Positions 44,840 to 53,211 are shown, numbered from the stretch's first letter. The stretch: 53,663 nucleotides of DNA from an uncultured Bacteroidia bacterium (GCA_903854235.1 CAINVV010000151.1:1-53663), one strand, 5' to 3'. The notes: a model not told the origin generated them from the sequence alone. Numbers and translations are program-made.

Positions 44840-45391
44840 ATGAAGAACTTTAACCCATTCAAAATCATTGTCCTTTCCCTGATCTTAGTGTCAGCCTCAT
44901 TATTTGCGCAGGTCCCTGCCAAGGTAGTACCTGTCGACTATGGCTATGTCGTCAAAATCGGAGATCAAATGCCTCCATTTTCTACGATTCTGCTCAACGG
45001 CAAAACATTTTCCAATGCCGACCTAAAAGGGAAAGTGGTCATGCTGCAATTCACGGCCAGCTGGTGTAGTGTCTGCAGGAAAGAGATGCCCTTCATTGAA
45101 AGGGATATCTGGCTGAAAAACAAAAACAACAGTCAGTTTGTGCTGGCCGCCTTCGACCTTGATGAACCGCTCGAAAAAGTAATTCAATTCCAGAAGGATA
45201 TAAAAATTACCTACCCGATGGCACTGGATCCGGGGGGAAAAATCTTCGGACTCGTGGCCGAGAAAAAGGCAGGTGTAACCAGAAATGTCATTTTAGATAA
45301 AACCGGCAAAATCGTCTACCTGACCCGCCTCTACAAGGAGGATGAGTTCGCCGAAATGGTCAAGGTGATTGAAAGCCTGTTAAAAAAATAA
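44840..45391 (+). CDS. Exported thioredoxin-like (TlpA/AhpC type) protein
   Basis: A 183-residue exported thiol-disulfide protein. Signal peptide about 1-23 (ASLFAQ). The thioredoxin fold has the redox motif WCSVC in FTASWCSVCRKEMPFIERD, then KITYPMALDPGGKIFG and VTRNVILDKTGKIVYLTRLY. It belongs to the TlpA/ResA-like reducing group. It has no obvious role in histidine synthesis, yet sits within the operon between purU and hisH (gaps of 65 and 49 bases). It may have its own promoter. Confidence 0.85.
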   Translation: MKNFNPFKIIVLSLILVSASLFAQVPAKVVPVDYGYVVKIGDQMPPFSTILLNGKTFSNADLKGKVVMLQFTASWCSVCRKEMPFIERDIWLKNKNNSQFVLAAFDLDEPLEKVIQFQKDIKITYPMALDPGGKIFGLVAEKKAGVTRNVILDKTGKIVYLTRLYKEDEFAEMVKVIESLLKK

Positions 45392-45440
45392 AGCAAACAA
45401 TTGATATTCATGTTTTTAGTATTTAAAATACATTCTTTAA

Positions 45441-46052
45441 ATGAAAGTCGCCATCATCAAATACAATGCCGGAAACATCCAGTCTGTCGACTATGCCTTG
45501 CAACGGCTCGGTGTGGAGGCCTCCATCACAGCAGATCACGACGAGATCCGGTCGGCCGATAGGGTGATCTTCCCCGGCGTCGGGGAAGCCTCCACCACGA
45601 TGGCTTATTTGCATGCACACGGACTCGATAAGCTGATCACGGAACTGAAACAACCGGTGCTGGGTATCTGTTTGGGACTGCAATTAATGTGCCGTCACTC
45701 GGAAGAAGGTGACGTTGAATGTTTGGGGATATTCAGCGAAACCGTCAAGAAATTCATTTTACAACACACCATGCTCCCCGCTATGAAGATTCCGCACATG
45801 GGATGGAACACCATCGAAGGATTGAAGAGCAGCCTTTTTGATTCTTCCATTGAGGGGCAGCATTGCTATTTTGTCCATTCCTACTATGCCGAAACAGGAC
45901 CTGACACGGCTGCCTTCTGCAGCTACCCCACTCCGTTCAGTGCAGCACTTCAGAAGGACAATTTCTTTGCCGTTCAGTTTCATCCCGAGAAGAGTGGTCC
46001 CGTTGGGGCAAAAATTCTGGAGAACTTCCTTCAACTTAAAATCAACCTATGA
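45441..46052 (+). CDS. hisH: Imidazole glycerol-phosphate synthase, glutaminase subunit
   Basis: Class-I glutamine amidotransferase, 203 residues, supplying ammonia to HisF. Catalytic triad: Cys in [12 protein letters not shown], and His-x-Glu in VQFHPEKSG near the end; GVGEASTTM is the oxyanion region. Its last four bases overlap the hisA ATG, indicating coupled translation. Confidence 0.96.
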   Translation: MKVAIIKYNAGNIQSVDYALQRLGVEASITADHDEIRSADRVIFPGVGEASTTMAYLHAHGLDKLITELKQPVLGICLGLQLMCRHSEEGDVECLGIFSETVKKFILQHTMLPAMKIPHMGWNTIEGLKSSLFDSSIEGQHCYFVHSYYAETGPDTAAFCSYPTPFSAALQKDNFFAVQFHPEKSGPVGAKILENFLQLKINL

Positions 46053-46789
46053 GCATCGAAATTATACCCGCCATAGACATCCTCGACGGAAAGTGTGTCA
46101 GACTAAGTCAGGGAGACTACAACCGAAAGACCATCTACAACGAAGATCCGCTCGAAGTTGCCAAACTGTTTGAGGCCTATGGGCTTCAGCGAGTACATCT
46201 GGTCGATCTGGATGGTGCCAGGGCCCATCACATTGTCAACCACAAGGTACTCGAAAAAATTGCCCTGCACACGACGCTGACCATCGACTTTGGTGGCGGG
46301 CTCAAAAGTGACAGGGACCTGGACATCGCCTTTGAGTCTGGTGCTGACATGATTACAGGTGGCAGCATAGCCGTCAAATCTCCCGCTGTGATGCACAGGT
46401 GGATCGAAACCTACGGATCAGACCGAATCATTCTTGGGGCCGATGCCGTGAACCGGAAAATAGCCGTGAGTGGCTGGACAGAAGATAGCGGACTGGATCT
46501 TTTCCAGTTTATAGAGCATTGGAAGGGAAAAGGAATCAACAAGGCGATCAGTACCGACATCAGTCGCGACGGAATGCTTACGGGTCCTGCCATTGCACTT
46601 TACATGGAGATAATGGAGAAAATTCCGGGTATCTATCTGATTGCCAGTGGTGGTGTCGGCTCTGTCCAGGACTTGCTGGATCTGGAAAGGATAGGTGTCC
46701 CCGCCGTGATTGTAGGCAAAGCCATCTACGAAGGGAAGATTACCCTGGAGGAGATTGGAAAAATCAATACGGCAAAACTTCCTGAATAA
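46049..46789 (+). CDS. hisA: ProFAR isomerase
   Basis: A (beta/alpha)8 barrel isomerase, 246 residues: the 5'-ProFAR to PRFAR step. Conserved [19 protein letters not shown] at the start with catalytic Asp, and the second Asp in [15 protein letters not shown]; phosphate-binding GG loops occur in [10 protein letters not shown] and [11 protein letters not shown]. The ATG overlaps hisH; hisF follows after 7 bases. Confidence 0.96.
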   Translation: MSIEIIPAIDILDGKCVRLSQGDYNRKTIYNEDPLEVAKLFEAYGLQRVHLVDLDGARAHHIVNHKVLEKIALHTTLTIDFGGGLKSDRDLDIAFESGADMITGGSIAVKSPAVMHRWIETYGSDRIILGADAVNRKIAVSGWTEDSGLDLFQFIEHWKGKGINKAISTDISRDGMLTGPAIALYMEIMEKIPGIYLIASGGVGSVQDLLDLERIGVPAVIVGKAIYEGKITLEEIGKINTAKLPE

Positions 46790-46796
46790 AAAAAGC

Positions 46797-47549
46797 ATGT
46801 TAAGCAAACGCATCATCCCTTGCCTCGATATCCGGAACGGTCAAACCGTAAAGGGGATCAATTTCATCAACATCCGGGAAGTCGGTGACCCAATAGAACT
46901 GGGCAAACTTTATTCCGAACAGGGTGCCGACGAGCTGGTATTTCTCGACATCACTGCCACCCACGAGGGCAGAAAGACCTTCGTCGAATTGGTTAAGCGC
47001 ATTGCCTTCAACCTCAACATCCCCTTCACGGTAGGAGGGGGCATCAGTGAACTGAAAGATGCCGATGCCTTGCTCGCTGCCGGTGCCGATAAGATTTCCA
47101 TCAACTCCTCAGCCATCAAAAATCCAAAATTGATTGACGACCTGGCGCTTCATTTTGGCAGTCAGTTCGTGGTGGTGGCCATCGATGCGAAGGAAGAGAA
47201 CAACCATTGGGAAGCCACCATGCACGGAGGAAGACTCCCTACCGGGAAAGAGCTCTTCACCTGGGCCAAGGAGGCCGAAAATCGAGGAGCTGGCGAAATT
47301 CTCTTCACCTCGATGAACCACGACGGCACCAAAAACGGCTTTGCAAATGAGGCATTGACTCATCTCTCCGACCTGCTGACAATTCCCCTGATCGCCTCCG
47401 GCGGAGCTGGAACGATGGAGCATTTCGCAGACCTTTTCAAATACGGCAAGGCCGATGCCGGATTGGCCGCCAGCATTTTCCACTTCGGTGAAATCGCAAT
47501 TCCTGATTTAAAGAGCTATCTTCGCAAAGAGGGAATCAGTATGAGATAG
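46797..47549 (+). CDS. hisF: Imidazole glycerol-phosphate synthase, cyclase subunit
   Basis: A barrel enzyme of 250 residues forming imidazole-glycerol-phosphate and AICAR with HisH ammonia. [19 protein letters not shown] holds the first catalytic Asp, [11 protein letters not shown] the second; VGGGISEL and [11 protein letters not shown] bind phosphate. I start at the ATG at 46797: an upstream in-frame start would lie inside hisA and lack family similarity. The stop codon is the first base group of the heptamer array that follows. Confidence 0.96.
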   Translation: MLSKRIIPCLDIRNGQTVKGINFINIREVGDPIELGKLYSEQGADELVFLDITATHEGRKTFVELVKRIAFNLNIPFTVGGGISELKDADALLAAGADKISINSSAIKNPKLIDDLALHFGSQFVVVAIDAKEENNHWEATMHGGRLPTGKELFTWAKEAENRGAGEILFTSMNHDGTKNGFANEALTHLSDLLTIPLIASGGAGTMEHFADLFKYGKADAGLAASIFHFGEIAIPDLKSYLRKEGISMR

Positions 47550-47662
47550 GAGATAGGAGATAGGAGATATAAGACTTGAGATATTAGACTTGAGATATTA
47601 GACTTGAGATATAAGACTTGAGATATAAGACTTGAGATATAAGACTTGAGATATTAGACTAC
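47544..47662 (+). repeat. Tandem array of 17 heptamers between hisF and hisIE
   Basis: An unbroken array of 7-base units, all beginning AGA: AGATAGG x3, then alternating AGATATA or AGATATT with AGACTTG, ending AGACTAC. The first unit overlaps the hisF stop codon (AGA TAG). Octamers AAATTAG- and CATATTAG-like follow up to the hisIE start. Such an array can change length by slippage. Confidence 0.92.
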
Positions 47663-47681
47663 AAATTAGCATATTAGTTAA

Positions 47682-48281
47682 ATGGATATTAATTTCAATA
47701 AAGAGAGTTCGGGCTTGGTACCGGCCATCATCCAGGATCAGCATTCGAACAAGGTATTGATGCTGGGTTTCATGAACAAAGAGGCCTACGACAAGACGGT
47801 TCTGACTGGTCAGGTGACCTTTTTCAGCCGTACCCGGAAACGCCTTTGGACCAAAGGGGAAGAGTCCGGAAATTTTCTGGATGTGGTCTCCATTACCGAA
47901 GACTGCGACCAGGATACCCTGCTGATCAAGGCCATCCCGGTAGGTCCCGTCTGTCATACAGGAGCGGATACCTGTTGGGATGAACAGAACCCTACGGATG
48001 ACTTCTACTTTCTAAAGACGCTGCAGAATTTCATCGCAAAGCGGAAAGCCGAAATGCCAAAAGGTTCCTATACCACCTCTCTCTTTGAGTCCGGCACCGC
48101 CAAAATTGCCCAGAAGGTCGGCGAGGAAGCAGTTGAGACAGTCATAGAAGCAATGGCCAACAACGACGAACGGCTCCTTTATGAAGCCTCCGACCTCGTC
48201 TACCACCTGATGGTACTGCTTGCACACAAGGGTTTTTCCATATCGGACCTCGCTACGGAGCTGAAGAAACGGCACAAGTGA
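47682..48281 (+). CDS. hisIE: Phosphoribosyl-AMP cyclohydrolase / phosphoribosyl-ATP pyrophosphatase
   Basis: Fused enzyme of 199 residues for the second and third pathway steps. The N-terminal HisI part shows MLGFMNKEAYDKTVLTG, DCDQDTLLIKAIPVGPVCHTG (zinc/metal Cys and Asp) and TCWDE. The C-terminal HisE helices (from about residue 105) show AQKVGEEAVETVIEA and YEASDLVYHLMVLL. Length is normal for HisIE. It is the last his gene; repeat copy C fills the gap to the next gene. Confidence 0.96.
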   Translation: MDINFNKESSGLVPAIIQDQHSNKVLMLGFMNKEAYDKTVLTGQVTFFSRTRKRLWTKGEESGNFLDVVSITEDCDQDTLLIKAIPVGPVCHTGADTCWDEQNPTDDFYFLKTLQNFIAKRKAEMPKGSYTTSLFESGTAKIAQKVGEEAVETVIEAMANNDERLLYEASDLVYHLMVLLAHKGFSISDLATELKKRHK

Positions 48282-48443
48282 AGGACTTAGAGACGATGGG
48301 GCAGTTGGACCTTGGGACGGGGAAGATGAGTGAAAAATGAAAAGTGAAAAATTAAGAGTGTAGAACTAAGAATTAGTCATTTTACATTTATTACAAATCA
48401 AGGTTGTCAGGTATTCCAAAATCGAAAATCCAAAATTTACACA
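48282..48443 (+). repeat. Composite intergenic repeat, copy C (short)
   Basis: Heptamers GAAAAAT, GAAAAGT, GAAAAAT, TAAGAGT, GTAGAAC, TAAGAAT at 48332-48373. A 33-base stretch at 48402-48434 is identical to 49561-49593, ending in CAAAATC, GAAAATC, CAAAATT. The central hairpin is absent. It runs up to the DUF1460 ATG. Confidence 0.85.
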
Positions 48444-49295
48444 ATGATTTCAAAAATAACATTTATTCTTTTGGCCCTTTGTGCTTTCAGTGGTACGATG
48501 GTTGCTGCAGATCCGGTATTATCCGCCATGGACAAAGCCATGATCAAGAATAAGCTCGACAAGTTTTCCAAGGATAGCGCACTTCCAATGGGGGATCTGG
48601 TGCTTAAAATTGGTCTTGATTTTCTCAATACTCCCTATGTGGGCAAAACCCTCGATAAAACCAAGGAAGAAAAGCTGGTAATCAATCTGCACCAGCTCGA
48701 CTGTACCACCTTCGCCGAAAACTGTCTGGCACTGGCCAGAACTGTTAAGGGCGCTCACCCGGATTCGGAGAAATTCTGCACAGAACTGGAGGGTATCCGC
48801 TACCGTGGAGGGAAGATGAACGGATATTCGAGTCGCCTGCACTATTTCTGCGAATGGATTTCGGACAACGAAGCTCGTCAGCATGTTCAATCCATGGCCA
48901 AACAAATGGGGGGAAAAGAGTTACCCATCGCCCTCTACTTCATGAGTACCCATCCACAGGAGTATCCCCAACTGATCAATGCACCTGCGGTTACTGCCGA
49001 AATTAAAGCCATTGAGGAGAAGGTCTCCGCACAAAAATTCTACTACATTCCTGTCAGTCAATTCGAAAGCATCGAATCACTGGTAAAGGATGGAGACATC
49101 GTCACCCTGACTACCTCCATTCCAGGAATTGATGTTTCCCACGTAGGCATCCTTCTTAAAAAGGAGGGACGGGTCTATTTTCTCCACGCATCTTTAGCCA
49201 TGCAGAAGGTGGTTGTCACTACAGAACCTTTTGCACAATACCTGGTCAAAAGCAAAAAAACGACAGGAGTGATGATTGCCAGACCTGTGGAATGA
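48444..49295 (+). CDS. Exported DUF1460 (amidase-like) protein
   Basis: A 283-residue exported protein of the DUF1460 family, with an NlpC/P60-like papain fold. Signal peptide 1-22 (GTMVAA). The likely catalytic Cys is in LHQLDCTTFAENCLALAR, the His in IPGIDVSHVGILLKKEGRVYFLHAS. Members act on cell-wall peptides or related amide bonds (family inference). Tyr and Arg in GIRYRGGKMNGYSSRLHYFCEW are also characteristic. It is flanked on both sides by composite repeat copies. Confidence 0.87.
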   Translation: MISKITFILLALCAFSGTMVAADPVLSAMDKAMIKNKLDKFSKDSALPMGDLVLKIGLDFLNTPYVGKTLDKTKEEKLVINLHQLDCTTFAENCLALARTVKGAHPDSEKFCTELEGIRYRGGKMNGYSSRLHYFCEWISDNEARQHVQSMAKQMGGKELPIALYFMSTHPQEYPQLINAPAVTAEIKAIEEKVSAQKFYYIPVSQFESIESLVKDGDIVTLTTSIPGIDVSHVGILLKKEGRVYFLHASLAMQKVVVTTEPFAQYLVKSKKTTGVMIARPVE

Positions 49296-49640
49296 CGGGG
49301 AGGACTGGGAAGAGTGAAGAGTGAAGAGTTGAGAACTGAGAGTTGAGAGTGAAAAACCATCCTGGTATACCGCTTAGCGGTTAAGGGATTGTAGACGGAG
49401 TTGCGAATGAATTGGATGTGCCGTTCGCAAACAAATATTGGGAAATTAGAGTAGGTTGGGATCGGACGGAAGGAACAAAAGAAGTTAAGAGTTGAAAACT
49501 GTGTGAAAAATGAAGAGTGGAGAACAGAGAATTAATCATTTTTCATTTGTTCTGAATCATGGTTGTCAGGTATTCCAAAATCGAAAATCCAAATTCGAAA
49601 ATCCAAATTTTCTGTTCCATTCTTAACTAATTGTTAAATC
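49296..49640 (+). repeat. Composite intergenic repeat, copy D (longest)
   Basis: Seven heptamers at 49309-49357 (GAAGAGT x3, TGAGAAC, TGAGAGT x2, GAAAAAC). Then a hairpin ACCGC-TTA-GCGGT (49369-49381), the 48-base block (49454-49501) shared with copy A, and the 33-base block (49561-49593) shared with copy C. CAAAATC/GAAAATC heptamers run to 49610. About 70 unique bases separate it from the nitroreductase gene. Confidence 0.88.
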
Positions 49641-49711
49641 CGGTCAACTTCCGAAACATTGGACGGAGGATAACAGTATTCCTTGTACAGTTAACTCAAT
49701 AAAATTAAGAT

Positions 49712-50338
49712 ATGGCACTTTTAGAACAATTAAACAAACGTTACGCAACAAAGAAATTTGACGCTTCAAAAAAAATAGCATCCGCTGATTTAACGACCCT
49801 GCTGGAAGCAATTCGCCTCTCTGCATCTTCCTACGGACTTCAAGCCTACAAGGTTCTGGTGGTTGAGAACGAAGCAATCCGCAAGCAACTGCGTGCTGCT
49901 TCCTGGGACCAGTCTCAGATCACAGATGCCTCGCAACTCCTTGTTTTTGCGGTAGAGACCAACTTCGATGAAAAAGGGGTCGACAAATTCGTAGAAAACA
50001 CGGCCAACACACGCAACATTGAGGTCAGTGCACTTTCCGGATACGCAGACATGATGAAGGGTTCCCTTAAGAGACCCGCTGAAGAGGTACAAGCCTGGTT
50101 GACCAAACAGTTATACATTGCCCTGGGTTTCGGACTGGTAGCTGCTGCAGAGTTGAACATTGACTCTTGTCCGATGGAGGGTTTCGATGCCAACCAATAC
50201 GATGAAATTCTGGGATTGAAAGAGAAGGGATTGCATGCAGGGGTCATCCTGGCCGTTGGATATCGTTCTTCCGAAGATGGATACCAGCACCTGTCTAAGG
50301 TTAGACGTGGTCACGAAGATTTCTTTATCGCAGTCTAA
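49712..50338 (+). CDS. NAD(P)H-dependent nitroreductase-family oxidoreductase
   Basis: A 208-residue FMN-dependent nitroreductase (NfsB-like). The N-terminal LLEQLNKRYATKKFDASKKI binds FMN phosphate; SSYGLQAYKVLVVEN and KQLYIALGFGLVAAAELNIDSCPMEGFD are typical, and the C-terminal LAVGYRSSEDGYQHLSKVRR contacts flavin. It reduces nitro compounds, quinones or similar acceptors; the physiological substrate is unknown. A very strong terminator follows. Confidence 0.9.
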   Translation: MALLEQLNKRYATKKFDASKKIASADLTTLLEAIRLSASSYGLQAYKVLVVENEAIRKQLRAASWDQSQITDASQLLVFAVETNFDEKGVDKFVENTANTRNIEVSALSGYADMMKGSLKRPAEEVQAWLTKQLYIALGFGLVAAAELNIDSCPMEGFDANQYDEILGLKEKGLHAGVILAVGYRSSEDGYQHLSKVRRGHEDFFIAV

Positions 50339-50403
50339 CCATGGATTCCATCCGATACATTCTTTACATAAAGTAAAAAAGGGATTGGGTCGCTATACGC
50401 ATG

Positions 50404-50448
50404 AAAAGTTCACCGGGTGACTCTGAGTCACCCGGTGAACTTTTTTTT
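50404..50448. terminator. Strong bidirectional terminator
   Basis: A near-perfect 20-bp palindromic stem (50404-50423 with 50425-50444), followed by T-rich sequence. It separates the converging nitroreductase and DUF2752 genes. Confidence 0.92.
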
Positions 50449-50552
50449 GAGAAAATGATCTCCCTGCGTAAAAAAAAAAACAGATTGGTTCTGCGGATCC
50501 GGGAATCGGAGGACAGATCACCTGGCAACTTTTCAGGCGGAGAGATTCGCAT

Positions 50553-50975
50553 TCAAACGTGCTTGCAGATATTCCAGATCCAGTTGAATAGGAGGAGAGC
50601 AATGGTCGGTATGGCTACCCACTTTTTGCTCAATATAACCTCAAACTGTATGAATAATCTGAACAAGGTATCCTTTTTAAAAAGCAGATCATACCCCATC
50701 CAAAAAGGAATTACCAGCAATCCTGTAAAAATCAGTAAACCAAGTGGATTCCAGTAGAGGCCTCCGGCCAGATCCCCATGCAACAAGGCAAGCACAGACC
50801 TTGTAGATCCGCAGGAAGGGCAAGGGATATGGGCAAAATGTCTGATGAGACATACGTCGTAGCTTGACCCAACCTCCTCCGACTTCAATCTGCCTACAAG
50901 GAACAACCAGCCATAACCGACCAGGCAGGACAGGGAAACAAAGAGATTAAAACGGTTGCGTGTAAGGGACATCAA
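50553..50975 (-). CDS. DUF2752 membrane protein
   Basis: A 140-residue protein with the DUF2752 signature CPSCGSTRSVLALLHGD near residue 52 and about three membrane helices (14-30, 78-100, 112-133). The Cys-x-x-Cys and Arg are conserved in the family; function is unknown. Its start overlaps the TM2 gene stop by four bases (ATGA), so the two are coupled. The pairing of TM2 and DUF2752 proteins is seen in other Bacteroidota. Confidence 0.87.
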   Translation of the reverse strand: MMSLTRNRFNLFVSLSCLVGYGWLFLVGRLKSEEVGSSYDVCLIRHFAHIPCPSCGSTRSVLALLHGDLAGGLYWNPLGLLIFTGLLVIPFWMGYDLLFKKDTLFRLFIQFEVILSKKWVAIPTIALLLFNWIWNICKHV

Positions 50976-51310
50976 TAGATGGCCATCATCAATTTTTCAG
51001 TATTCTTCCGGCGGGTGATTCCCATGATCAAGATCCAGTCGACCACCACCCAAATCCCAAGGCCACCACAGGTCAACAACTTGACGACTCCCAGTCCGAC
51101 ATCGCCGATCAAAAAGCGGTCGATGGCCAGAGGGCCGGTCAAAATGGAAACGATCAATACAATGACAGGATCTGTAAACTGCATGAACTGAAGCATCCGC
51201 CACTGTGATTCATCCATCGCCAGCAAACGTTCGCGGATATGAAAAATTTGATGATCTTCCAAAAATTTAGCATTGGCCATCAAAAAATAATCTACATTTT
51301 GAGCATCCAT
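50972..51310 (-). CDS. TM2-domain membrane protein
   Basis: A 112-residue protein. A soluble N-terminus (1-42) is followed by the TM2 domain: two helices with the short turn DRFLIGDVGLGVVKLLTCGGLGIWVVVDW. The domain's function is unknown. It is followed by the DUF2752 gene with a four-base overlap. Upstream, about 140 bases separate it from repeat copy E. Confidence 0.88.
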   Translation of the reverse strand: MDAQNVDYFLMANAKFLEDHQIFHIRERLLAMDESQWRMLQFMQFTDPVIVLIVSILTGPLAIDRFLIGDVGLGVVKLLTCGGLGIWVVVDWILIMGITRRKNTEKLMMAIY

Positions 51311-51447
51311 CTTTTAAGGTTTTATTGGTTAGAAATTCCTTTTAAATGATTCACTTTCGGGTATCAGCAAATAAGACGGCAAACAGGATAGAAAATTACA
51401 TTTTTTCGTTCATTGAACAAAATATACAGGAAATAAAATGGATGAAA

Positions 51448-51592
51448 CACCCTTCTGATTTTCGATTTTGGCCCTTCGGCTTCGCTCAGGGTCCGATATC
51501 CTCATCAAAAATTTAGTCTCATAGTCACCAATTTCAATGCTCAGTTCTCAACTCTTCACTCATCACTCTTCACTCATCACTCTTCCCGGGCC
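51448..51592 (-). repeat. Composite intergenic repeat, copy E
   Basis: On the minus strand it begins directly after the MsrBA stop: GAAGAGT/GATGAGT heptamers (plus strand 51551-51585, with GTTCTCA at 51544-51550). It ends in GATTTTC/GATTTTG heptamers (plus 51457-51470). The centre differs from copies A, B and D: a GC-rich hairpin CCCT...AGGG (51472-51491) of a type widespread in bacterial intergenic DNA. Confidence 0.82.
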
Positions 51593-52744
51593 CTACCTGA
51601 TCCGCTCCTTGAACACCTTCTCGAATTTTTCCAACTTTGGCTGGATCACCATCCTGCAGTAGGGTTCATTTTTGTGCTGTCGGTAATACTCCTGGTGGTA
51701 ATCTTCGGCCACCCAAAATTTTGGCGATGGTTCGACCGTGGTTACAATGGGACTGTCGTAGACTTTGGCCTTGTTGAGTGCATCAATCAACTGGCCTGCA
51801 ATGGCTTTCTGTGCTTCGTTTTCAAAAAAAATCACGGAGCGGTACTGGGTGCCTACATCTGCTCCCTGTCTGTTCAAAGTGGTCGGATCATGAACAGTGA
51901 AAAAGACCTTGAGGATCTCTTCGCAGCTTGTTTCCTTGGGATCAAATACGATTCGAACCACCTCTGCATGACCGGTCTCCCCTGTGCAGACCTCCCGATA
52001 GGTAGGGTTGTTCAAATTACCACCTGCATAACCGGAAGTAACGGTTTTCACCCCTTTCAGACCCTTGTAAATGGCCTCGATGCACCAGAAACAGCCTCCG
52101 CCGAGAATGATTGTTTCCGATTCGTGTACTATGTTGGTATTCACTGCGGAACCATCCGGCTCAAAATCAAGTGCAATGGAATTCATGCAGTAGCGTTTCC
52201 CGGTAGGGAGTGGACCATCGTCAAAGAGATGACCGAGGTGGCCGCCGCATCTTCCGCACAATGCCTCTGTGCGGTTCATGCCAAAACTATGGTCTTCGTG
52301 AAAAGTAATACTGTTGGGATCTATCTGTTCGAAGAAGCTGGGCCAGCCACACTCACTGGCAAATTTGGCATCTGACCGGAACAGTTTAAAACCACATGCA
52401 GCACAGTAATAGGTTCCTTTGCCTGTATAATTCCAGTATTTGCCGGTAAAAGAACGTTCGGTCCCTTTGTTTCTGGAAACTTCATACAAATCCGGGGAAA
52501 GCACTTTTTTCCATTCGGCGTCGGAAACATGCAGCCGGGATTGGTCTGTTCTGGAATAATAAGGATTACCGGGCTTTTTATCAGAAGGAGTATTCATGGT
52601 CGTCGTATTTAAAAAATTGTTTAAATTGGAGGAAGGATAACCGGGTGACATCAGCCGGACGGCATTGCCTGCCCCGCCTGCCAGGACAAAAAGAAGCATT
52701 ACAGTTGCCAGGCAAAACGTAAATAGAATGGATTTCTTGCTCAT
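51593..52744 (-). CDS. msrBA: Exported fused methionine sulfoxide reductase MsrB-MsrA
   Basis: A 383-residue repair enzyme reducing both methionine sulfoxide forms. An N-terminal signal/anchor (1-27) exports it. The MsrB domain has zinc Cys114, Cys117, Cys163, Cys166 and catalytic Cys186 (KRYCMNSIALDF). The MsrA domain starts near 210, with catalytic Cys218 in GGGCFWC. HDPTTLNRQGADVGTQYRSVIF and the C-terminal tail complete it. The MsrB-then-MsrA order is the reverse of PilB-like MsrA-MsrB fusions. It should protect periplasmic proteins, such as the copper exporters, from oxidation. Confidence 0.94.
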   Translation of the reverse strand: MSKKSILFTFCLATVMLLFVLAGGAGNAVRLMSPGYPSSNLNNFLNTTTMNTPSDKKPGNPYYSRTDQSRLHVSDAEWKKVLSPDLYEVSRNKGTERSFTGKYWNYTGKGTYYCAACGFKLFRSDAKFASECGWPSFFEQIDPNSITFHEDHSFGMNRTEALCGRCGGHLGHLFDDGPLPTGKRYCMNSIALDFEPDGSAVNTNIVHESETIILGGGCFWCIEAIYKGLKGVKTVTSGYAGGNLNNPTYREVCTGETGHAEVVRIVFDPKETSCEEILKVFFTVHDPTTLNRQGADVGTQYRSVIFFENEAQKAIAGQLIDALNKAKVYDSPIVTTVEPSPKFWVAEDYHQEYYRQHKNEPYCRMVIQPKLEKFEKVFKERIR

Positions 52745-52837
52745 AATGTATATAGACTTTATGAACCTTTTACGAAAGAAAAAGCCGGAAGTTAACTTTA
52801 CCAGGATGGCAAAATCTGCGATCGTCGCAATGGACGA

Positions 52838-53209
52838 TCAAAAATGAAAAAAACTTTTTTTCTTTTTCCCCTGTTTGAAAAGGACAACCTCTGCCTTCTC
52901 TGAGGTAATCAGGCATCCCGTAGGGATTTTGTCAAACCAGGGAAGAATCTTCTGGGTGAAGAGATCAATTTTGGAAGCCTCATCTACCATTTCGATGACC
53001 ACCGGCATTTTCTCAGTAATCTCCCAAAACCTGGTGGAACGGACCACACTGCTCGAACCAAATCCCATTACTCCCTTAAGGACAGTGGCTCCTGAAATTC
53101 CATACCGCTTGGCCGCAAAAACAAGCGTTTCGTACAACAGCCCGTGTTTGAATTTGTCTGTTGAACTGACATAGATCCTTAATCTCCTGGCTTCTGTATT
53201 GTTCTCCAT
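52838..53209 (-). CDS. DUF190 family protein
   Basis: A 123-residue soluble protein of the DUF190 family, GlnB-like fold: RRLRIYVSSTDKFKHGLLYETLVFAAKRYGISGATVLKGVMGFG, ending in a Lys-rich tail (KQGKKKKSFFHF). Members are almost always next to crcB fluoride exporters, as here: it starts 2 bases after the crcB stop. It probably regulates the channel (inference). I start at the ATG at 53207-53209; the open frame upstream overlaps crcB and is not family-like. Confidence 0.9.
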   Translation of the reverse strand: MENNTEARRLRIYVSSTDKFKHGLLYETLVFAAKRYGISGATVLKGVMGFGSSSVVRSTRFWEITEKMPVVIEMVDEASKIDLFTQKILPWFDKIPTGCLITSEKAEVVLFKQGKKKKSFFHF

Positions 53210-53211
53210 GA

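Noticed and set aside
47544-47662. Possible CRISPR array
   Set aside because: The units are contiguous 7-base repeats with no spacers, and no cas genes are in the window.
51472-51491. The CCCT...AGGG hairpin in repeat copy E as a novel structure
   Set aside because: Sequences of this CTTCGGCTTCGCTCAGG type are widespread intergenic repeats in bacteria; only its place in copy E is of note.
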